From contig JBCDBH010000420.1 in assembly GCA_039184055.1 (NCBI GenBank), positions 1 to 5,027 on the forward strand: a DNA stretch of 5,027 nt, read 5' to 3'. A program made the translations under genes and the position numbers. The notes beneath the pieces are model-generated. The model saw nothing but the letters and a program-made list of their open reading frames with translations, did not search any database and was not told the origin of the DNA. Below are positions 1-5,027 of this stretch, piece by piece. Source of the stretch: JBCDBH01 sp039184055 (lineage in GTDB: Bacteria > Acidobacteriota > Thermoanaerobaculia > Multivoradales > J023). Within the stretch, counting starts at the first letter, position 1. The number at the start of each line of letters is the position of its first letter.

Positions 1-118
1 CGTCCGTATGCGGCTGGTGTCGGGGCGTCCGGGCTGGCGATGCTAGGTTGGACTCGCCGGCAATCCGATCGCGCCGCCGAGCGGCTGGACGAGTTGGACC
101 ATCGAGCAGGGGGGTGGG
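1..118 (+). other. Probable 5' remnant of the first gene, interrupted by TAG
   Basis: The frame of the downstream gene is open from 47, just after a TAG at 44-46. It has no ATG, GTG or TTG before the TTG at 119. Between 47 and 118 it reads like coding sequence: about 20 of 24 codons end in G or C, and the piece SGWTSWTIEQGGG resembles the start of the second domain copy in the same protein (GVWLIDQPNAMAV). This suggests the ancestral gene began further upstream and is now broken by a frameshift, a nonsense change or a sequencing error. Bases 1-43 show no convincing signal peptide in any frame. No promoter was recognised here. Confidence 0.4.
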
Positions 119-1315
119 TTGACCATCGTTCCCGGTCTCTACGGCGACGCCTATGTCTTCGACTTCGGCGCCTATCTCGACCCGGGAGTCATCGAAGTCA
201 CGCTCGACGACTGTATCGTCCAAGGTGGCGCGACCAGCTCGACCACGGTCGACGTCGACGTACGTGACATTCCCGACAACCTGACTCCGCCGCCCTCGAC
301 GAGCACGAGCTTCTTTCGCATTCTCGAAGCCGGCAACGTCATCGCCGAGGTGTTCGCCGAGTGGGATCCGAACGAAGGCTGGCGGCTCTATGCGAATAGC
401 CCCTATGGTGATCTCGCGCCCGCGTCGATTCTCCTGGTCGACGGCAAGAATCGCGTCGAGATGGTGCGTTGGACCCATGAAGATCGTGGCGGTACCGATG
501 TTCGGGTCAACGACTTCTTGCTCGCCCGGTTGATCACCGCGCCCCACGTTCCGGGGGCCCAAGAGACCTTCCAGCTCATGCTGCAGCAGATCGATCATCC
601 CGACGCCGATAGCGCGTTGGTGTTCGAAGTGCCCACCGCGCGTCGCGACGCCTCGGGTCTCGATCCCTGGGCCCGCGTGGTGTACGAGAGTTTCGACGGT
701 GGCTTCGACGGCGTGTGGCTGATCGATCAGCCCAATGCCATGGCGGTCACGGCTCAGCCTCGTGTCGAGCTGGGTGATCGGCTCGAGATCGATCTCGGCT
801 ATCTCGAGGAGAGCCAGTCGAGCTTCTTGGCCTTGCCCGCGGTGGTGCCGCAGAACGCTCTGCTCTACAACCTGCCCGGGCCCGATGGTCTCGGCGTACG
901 GTTCTGGGTCGATCCGAGCCAGAGCTTCGTTCCGGTCGGCCAGGTCTTGACCCTGCTCACCGGCTGTCGCTCGTATAGCGACTGCACGCCGTTTCAGCTC
1001 GGTCTCGAGGCCGGCTTCGGTCGCTTCACCATGACCGCGCGAGTCGCCCAGGACGGCGGCGACACCGTTCAGGTGAGCGCCGAGGTCTTTCGCAAACCGT
1101 TCCAGGTCGAGGTGAGGATGCGTCCCGCGTCGGCTCCCGATCATGCCGACGGCTATCTCGAGCTGTGGATCGACGGGGTCCTGATCGAGCGTCACAACTC
1201 CCTCGCCAATGCCTCGAGCGAGGTATCGAGTCTGCGCTTTGGTCTGATCGAAGACGTCGTCGGCAGCACCGGGGTCATGGGTCTCGACGATCTCGAGGTG
1301 TGGACCTACGACTAA
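119..1315 (+). CDS. Tandem concanavalin A/LamG-like two-domain protein, possibly 5'-truncated
   Basis: This 398-residue protein starts at TTG (119) and ends at TAA. It has no recognisable enzyme motif and I cannot assign a function. What is visible is two diverged copies of a beta-sandwich-like unit: copy 1 is about residues 1-185 and copy 2 about 188-398. Residues 112-137, around RVEMVRWTHED and the NDFLLAR strand, line up with 328-358, around QVEVRMRPASAPDHAD and the IDGVLIER strand. The start of copy 2 (YESFDGGFDGVW, 189-200) and the ending GLDDLEVW (388-395) are typical of concanavalin A-like/LamG folds, where the final D-D-L/V-x-V strand closes the sandwich. Two cysteines, C283 and C289, could form a disulfide, which fits an extracytoplasmic protein. 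No signal peptide is present with this start. A G-rich AGGGGGG at 109-115 might serve as a weak ribosome site. Homology to copy 2 indicates that coding sequence extends upstream of 119 as far as at least 95, so the true N-terminus is probably missing or shifted. It could be a decayed gene. The domain class is fairly secure; the role (ligand or glycan binding) is only inferred. Confidence 0.75.
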   Translation: MTIVPGLYGDAYVFDFGAYLDPGVIEVTLDDCIVQGGATSSTTVDVDVRDIPDNLTPPPSTSTSFFRILEAGNVIAEVFAEWDPNEGWRLYANSPYGDLAPASILLVDGKNRVEMVRWTHEDRGGTDVRVNDFLLARLITAPHVPGAQETFQLMLQQIDHPDADSALVFEVPTARRDASGLDPWARVVYESFDGGFDGVWLIDQPNAMAVTAQPRVELGDRLEIDLGYLEESQSSFLALPAVVPQNALLYNLPGPDGLGVRFWVDPSQSFVPVGQVLTLLTGCRSYSDCTPFQLGLEAGFGRFTMTARVAQDGGDTVQVSAEVFRKPFQVEVRMRPASAPDHADGYLELWIDGVLIERHNSLANASSEVSSLRFGLIEDVVGSTGVMGLDDLEVWTYD

Positions 1316-1341
1316 ACGCGAGCGATCGTTGATATCTGGGG

Positions 1342-1372
1342 AAAAGGCCGGTGGGTGACCACCGGCCTTTTT
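1342..1372 (+). terminator. Rho-independent terminator after the first gene
   Basis: A perfect 13-bp inverted repeat, AAAAGGCCGGTGG (1342-1354) and CCACCGGCCTTTT (1359-1371), encloses a GTGA loop and ends in a run of five T. It starts 26 bases after the TAA of the upstream gene. Because the stem has A-runs on the left and T-runs on the right, it could also stop transcription arriving from the opposite direction. It separates the two genes into different transcription units. Confidence 0.93.
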
Positions 1373-1441
1373 CGTTGTCCATGAGCACGGACGACGCATG
1401 GTCTCGCCTCACTGACTGTGGGGTATGTGTTCGACATTTCT

Positions 1442-1446
1442 AGGAG
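1442..1446 (+). promoter_or_regulatory. Shine-Dalgarno site of the large LamG/haem gene
   Basis: AGGAG lies six bases before the ATG at 1453, an ideal spacing, and supports that start together with the signal peptide that follows it. The promoter must lie between the terminator and this site (1373-1441) if the gene is independently transcribed. No hexamer pair close to a sigma-70 consensus stands out there; TATGTG at 1424-1429 is the only weak -10-like string. Confidence 0.8.
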
Positions 1447-1452
1447 TCCATC

Positions 1453-4400
1453 ATGCGTTTCGTTTTCGTTCTCTTACTTGCCCTGTTGAGCCTTCCGAGC
1501 TCGGTCGATGCCCAAGCGGCCGTCGCGACCTTTCCACCGGCACCTTCACTCTCGAACGATTTGCGTGGTTTTGAAAAGGACGGCAACGGCGATTATCAAT
1601 TCACCAACCCGTACCTACCGCCACTCACCACCAGTCAGGATCATCGGGTCGGTTTGATCCGCAAACGGGCGGGCAATGGCAATCAGGCGGTGTTCCATCT
1701 CGTCGTGCCCGAGCGACTCGACACTGAGCTGATGCTCGCCGGCGCCGGGTCGCAAGCGCTCAGTCCGGTGGCGGTTTTCCGGGACGCCGACCTCTTTCAT
1801 TCAGGGCCGGGTGCGACGACGACTCATTTCGCGCTTTGCGATCCCAAAGAGAGCGCGCCCAATCCGTATGTCTGTGGGGAGAAAGACTGCTACTACATGG
1901 TCGTGGTGACCGCGGTCAAACTCGTGGATCCGAGCGGGCCCGACCAATTGAAGTTGTTCTCGACACCGATCACCGTCGAGGTGTCCCAACCCAAGACCGC
2001 CGACGCCAAGATCGACGACGTGATCGTGCATACGGACCTGCAACGGGACGCGACACCGATCGGTAACGTCGGTGATGGTCTGCTCGAATTCCATACCCCG
2101 ATGATCGTCGGTGACAATCGTCTCATGGTCTTCCGAGTCGGAGCGCGCTCGGATCTCCAGTGGCAAAACGGTTCGACTACCGTCACCGGCAGCTACGACA
2201 CCATCTACGCCTACGATCCGCTCGGTGCGGAATGTGACATCGACAACTGGCAGAACTTCAAACCGCTCACCTTCGCTCCCGACGATCCCGATCTACGTTT
2301 CCCCGACCAATCACCCCGCTTCGGGTTCGCGGCCTACCCCTTTCGGTCGCCCAGCGGACGCAAGGTCGCCGACTACCACCCGGGGAACGGTCAGGTGGTC
2401 GATATCAACACACGCTATATCTGGCTGGATCAGGCGGCGAACAACATCTTTTTCGGCTCGACCTATCGGCAGCTGATCGACTACGCGGGCCCCGGGAACA
2501 ACCTCTATCCGATCGAATGTGTGCCGGGCAGCGGCTGCTCGGTGCAAGACACGGATTCGGAAGCTCTCGCGAGTCATTTGGCCTGGATGATGATGGGGCT
2601 GTGGACGCACGGCAAGATGGTGTTGCTCGACAGCACCATCAACCACACCGACTTCGGTCTCCACGGTGAGGAAGAGAACCATCGACGGGTCGGTTTGTAC
2701 GCCGATACCGTGCCCGGCACCACCGACGACTCCCACGTTCAGGTGGGTGGTGGTGAAGACTCGAGCGTCATCGATTCGGTGGCGGCCAGTCCGTATGGCT
2801 GGATCTACACCACGGTGCAGTTCGGGTCGATGGAGAACTTTCTCCACATGGCGCGGAGCGAAAATACTCCTGGAGTCTTGCCGATGCAGCCCCGCACGCC
2901 ACGTGATGTCGTGTGGGCGGTGACGACGGGAGCCCAAACCGACGAAGTCGCGTTCGACGACTATCTCAGTCTCCGCAACCTGGTCTTCTCACCGATGAAC
3001 GCGCTCCGCGAGATGGTCGGTAACAATGTCTATTGGGATGGCTTTCACCAGACCACCAACCCGGCGCTGCGCGAGAAGCGTTTGCAAAACGCCGCCACCG
3101 GGCTGCGCTGGGAGCTTCCGGAATACGGCAAAGTCGTCGCGCCCGACGCCACGAAAGGCCGGATCGAGCACGTCGCCATGGGTGGGATCAAAGCTCGTGG
3201 CTTTCATCTCGACCCGGCGACGCGTATCGAGTACGTCGTGCCGTCGCAAGACGCGGCGCTCCAGATGCCGCTCCAAGAGTGGATGATCAGCCTCTTCTTC
3301 GATTGGACGGTCAATCCGATCGGCACTGTGAGACGCATCGCCACGCTTCCCGGCGGTTGCGAGATCAACATGCATGGGCTCTCGTTGCTCCGGGTCTGCG
3401 CGCCGGGTGGCGCGCCGTGTCAGAGCGTCACCATGCCACGCCCACTCTTTCAGGTCGACTGGACCCATCTCGCCTTTCATCTGCGACCCGACGCGTCGCA
3501 ACCGACCATGCGCTTCTATCAGGACGGCTTTCTCTTCGCCGAGGTGCCGCTGCCGAGCGGCATGACGATCGATTCGGGTCTTTTGACCATCGGCTCACCG
3601 GATGGCTCCATCCAGGGCATCGGTGGCTGGATCGACGATCTGCGCGTGGTCGAAGGACCGTTCAATCTCGAAGAAGTGTGCAACCAGGCGCGTGGCACCC
3701 TGGTCGCGGTGCCGCACACCTACGCCGGCATGAGCGGCACCCCGCTCACCGATCGCCTGGGCTGGTTCGAGACTGGCTTGGGCTTTGCCAACGCCCTATC
3801 CGGTCGTCAGGCGGTTCATCAGGCTCTGTATGGCGTCTCGACGTCGACGGGCTCGGACTACTATGTCTGCAACGTCGACTACACCGACCCGCTCGGGATT
3901 TCGGTACATGATCCGGGTGATCCCGAAGCGCGGTCGATCCGTCGTCGTCTGCTCTTTCCCGAAGGTCCGATCGTCTGGGACGAGCAGCGCGCCGACTCGT
4001 CGAACAATGCCTTCTGCCTTGCCTGTCATGCGCAAGGTGAAGAAGGTGGTCTGTCGCTCGATGCGCTCGTCTTGGATTCTTCGATGCGGCCCGCGGTGGA
4101 CGATCCCCGTCGTCAGCCGTCCCAGGCACCACTCGAGATTCTCGGCGAGATTCCGGCGGGTGCTTTCGGCCCGGGCAAGCCGGCCGCGGACACCGAGGAC
4201 GAGCTCATCGATCGCTGGATACACGACGGTCCGCTCTACCACTGGCCGATGGACGAAGGCTCCGGCTCGACGATCGACAACGCGGTGATCGGCGACGTGC
4301 GCGATCCAGCCGTGTCGTCGAACGGCACGATTCACGGCGCCACCTTCGTGGCTGGCAAGGGGCGAGGCCACGGGCTTCACTTCGACGTCGCGCAGGGCAG

Positions 4401-4968
4401 TGGCTTGGCGGTCGAGATGGTCACCATCGATCACAACGTCGACATCGTCGGTGACGGTCTCACCCTAGCGGCCTGGTTCGAGCTCGGTGCCAATCCGAGT
4501 ACGCGGTGCGACAACTTTCAAAACGGTCATCCGTGCACGCTGATCGCCAAGTCCGCCACCACCAATCACGATGTCGATTGGGCGCTGCGGGTCTTCGAAC
4601 ACCAGGACGACAACATCTGGCGGGCGCAATTCCAGATCAAATCGGGCAGTGGCGCGGGTACGCTGAGAACCGCCACCGCGATCCTGGCGGGTTTCGATCC
4701 GAGCGGCTGGCATCACATCGCCGGCAGCTACGACAGCGCCGCCGGCGAGATGGTGATCTATGTAGACGGGCTCGAAGTCGAGCGCGAGAACAACGTCGCC
4801 TCGGGGTTGAGCACCGACGTCAACCATGAAGTAACCCTCGGCGCGCGACTCAACGTCAACGTCGGTGGCGCCATCCACCCCTTCTACGGCACCCTCGACG
4901 ACGTGCGGATCTACAACCGTCCGCTGCGTGCCGAAGAGGTTGCGCTGTTGGTGATCGCGACGCCTTGA
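1453..4968 (+). CDS. Secreted LamG / haem c (CxxCH) / LamG multidomain protein with unrecognised N-terminal module
   Basis: This is a 1171-residue exported protein. The ATG is preceded by a good AGGAG and followed by a signal peptide (MRFVFVLLLALLSLPSSVDA, residues 1-20; cleavage likely after VDA). There is no later membrane segment or C-terminal sorting tail, so a periplasmic or secreted location is inferred. Residues about 21-576 match no family I know. They look beta-rich, with propeller-like strands such as NRLMVFRV (222-229) and RYIWLDQAANNIFFGS (321-336), several cysteines, and a polar stretch at 384-410 with H386, H398, D400, H404 and H410. Residues about 577-745 resemble a LamG domain (WTHLAFHL at 670-677, FYQDG at 688-692, WIDDLRVV at 726-733). 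CLACH at 855-859 is a canonical haem-c attachment site. It is followed by GGLSLDALVL and then by DRWIHDG (920-926), a pattern like the planctomycete-type cytochrome domain (PSCyt1), whose members have CxxCH, a GxLxLD stretch and a closing WIxxG helix. M878 is a possible but unproven sixth ligand. Residues about 929-1165 form a clear LamG (Laminin_G_3-like) domain: WPMDEGSG, WHHIAGSYD (1086-1094), VIYVDG (1101-1106), GTLDDVRIYNRPL (1146-1158). Enzymatic activity is unknown; extracytoplasmic electron transfer or redox sensing linked to ligand binding is inference. The gene appears intact and monocistronic within the window. Confidence 0.93.
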   Translation: MRFVFVLLLALLSLPSSVDAQAAVATFPPAPSLSNDLRGFEKDGNGDYQFTNPYLPPLTTSQDHRVGLIRKRAGNGNQAVFHLVVPERLDTELMLAGAGSQALSPVAVFRDADLFHSGPGATTTHFALCDPKESAPNPYVCGEKDCYYMVVVTAVKLVDPSGPDQLKLFSTPITVEVSQPKTADAKIDDVIVHTDLQRDATPIGNVGDGLLEFHTPMIVGDNRLMVFRVGARSDLQWQNGSTTVTGSYDTIYAYDPLGAECDIDNWQNFKPLTFAPDDPDLRFPDQSPRFGFAAYPFRSPSGRKVADYHPGNGQVVDINTRYIWLDQAANNIFFGSTYRQLIDYAGPGNNLYPIECVPGSGCSVQDTDSEALASHLAWMMMGLWTHGKMVLLDSTINHTDFGLHGEEENHRRVGLYADTVPGTTDDSHVQVGGGEDSSVIDSVAASPYGWIYTTVQFGSMENFLHMARSENTPGVLPMQPRTPRDVVWAVTTGAQTDEVAFDDYLSLRNLVFSPMNALREMVGNNVYWDGFHQTTNPALREKRLQNAATGLRWELPEYGKVVAPDATKGRIEHVAMGGIKARGFHLDPATRIEYVVPSQDAALQMPLQEWMISLFFDWTVNPIGTVRRIATLPGGCEINMHGLSLLRVCAPGGAPCQSVTMPRPLFQVDWTHLAFHLRPDASQPTMRFYQDGFLFAEVPLPSGMTIDSGLLTIGSPDGSIQGIGGWIDDLRVVEGPFNLEEVCNQARGTLVAVPHTYAGMSGTPLTDRLGWFETGLGFANALSGRQAVHQALYGVSTSTGSDYYVCNVDYTDPLGISVHDPGDPEARSIRRRLLFPEGPIVWDEQRADSSNNAFCLACHAQGEEGGLSLDALVLDSSMRPAVDDPRRQPSQAPLEILGEIPAGAFGPGKPAADTEDELIDRWIHDGPLYHWPMDEGSGSTIDNAVIGDVRDPAVSSNGTIHGATFVAGKGRGHGLHFDVAQGSGLAVEMVTIDHNVDIVGDGLTLAAWFELGANPSTRCDNFQNGHPCTLIAKSATTNHDVDWALRVFEHQDDNIWRAQFQIKSGSGAGTLRTATAILAGFDPSGWHHIAGSYDSAAGEMVIYVDGLEVERENNVASGLSTDVNHEVTLGARLNVNVGGAIHPFYGTLDDVRIYNRPLRAEEVALLVIATP

Positions 4969-4991
4969 CCACTAGGCGCCGGAAACGCGGG

Positions 4992-5006
4992 GGCGCGAAC
5001 CGCGCC
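4992..5006 (+). other. Small GC-rich hairpin downstream of the large gene
   Basis: GGCGCG (4992-4997) and CGCGCC (5001-5006) form a 6-bp stem with an AAC loop, 23 bases after the TGA. No T-run follows, so it is not a standard Rho-independent terminator. It might stabilise the 3' end or be a chance product of high GC content. Confidence 0.3.
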
Positions 5007-5027
5007 AACGCGCAGCCATCTCGCGTC

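Noticed and set aside
1..57. Frame 1 reads GVGASGLAMLGWTRR, which looks like a hydrophobic C-terminal sorting tail followed by arginines (PEP-CTERM or MYXO-CTERM style).
   Set aside because: The frame does not stop after the arginines but runs on to 267 as an arginine-rich shadow of the real gene, and there is no upstream sequence to show a sorting motif.
1373..1441. Search for a sigma-70 promoter (TTGTCC at 1375-1380, TATGTG at 1424-1429).
   Set aside because: The hexamers are poor and their spacing does not fit together; no promoter is claimed.
2311..2937. Long minus-strand open frame opposite the large gene.
   Set aside because: It is an antisense shadow: composition is His/Arg/Val-rich with no domain pattern, and the + strand here is clearly coding and continuous with the signal peptide and LamG domains.
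3033..3911. 292-codon + strand frame overlapping the large gene.
   Set aside because: It is extremely Arg-, Ser- and His-rich with no fold signal, typical of an out-of-frame reading of GC-rich coding DNA. The overlapping frame carries the LamG motifs.
3796..4434. 212-codon minus-strand frame over the haem/LamG region.
   Set aside because: Arg/Val-rich composition, no start context or family motif; the opposite strand encodes CLACH and the LamG strands.

Overview
The window is a GC-rich (roughly 60% or more by eye) bacterial segment with two genes, both on the + strand and both coding for large, exported-looking, beta-rich proteins. GC-ending codons dominate. There are two concanavalin-A/LamG-like modules in the first gene, and a LamG / haem-c / LamG layout in the second. 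This style is common in environmental Acidobacteriota, Myxococcota, Planctomycetota and similar lineages. No marker gene is present, so the taxon cannot be fixed from this window.

Layout. 1-118: a short 5' stretch whose frame matches the first gene but is cut by a TAG at 44-46. 119-1315: a protein made of two diverged copies of one concanavalin-like domain; it has no visible signal peptide, and its usable start (TTG at 119) seems to remove the first strand of copy one. 1316-1452: an intergenic gap holding a strong Rho-independent terminator (13-bp perfect stem) and a good Shine-Dalgarno site for the next gene. 1453-4968: a 1171-residue secreted or periplasmic protein. It has a signal peptide, a long unrecognised N-terminal region of about 550 residues, a LamG-like domain, a single CxxCH haem-c site in a segment resembling planctomycete-type cytochrome domains, and a C-terminal LamG domain. 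4969-5027: a short GC-rich tail with a small hairpin and possibly the end of a convergent minus-strand gene.

The terminator separates the two genes into different transcription units, so co-regulation is not indicated. They share the broad theme of extracytoplasmic carbohydrate- or ligand-binding type folds, and the second adds a probable covalently bound haem. I see no mobile element, CRISPR array, tRNA or rRNA. The most interesting item is the large mosaic protein: an unrecognised N-terminal module joined to a haem-c site that is bracketed by two LamG domains.
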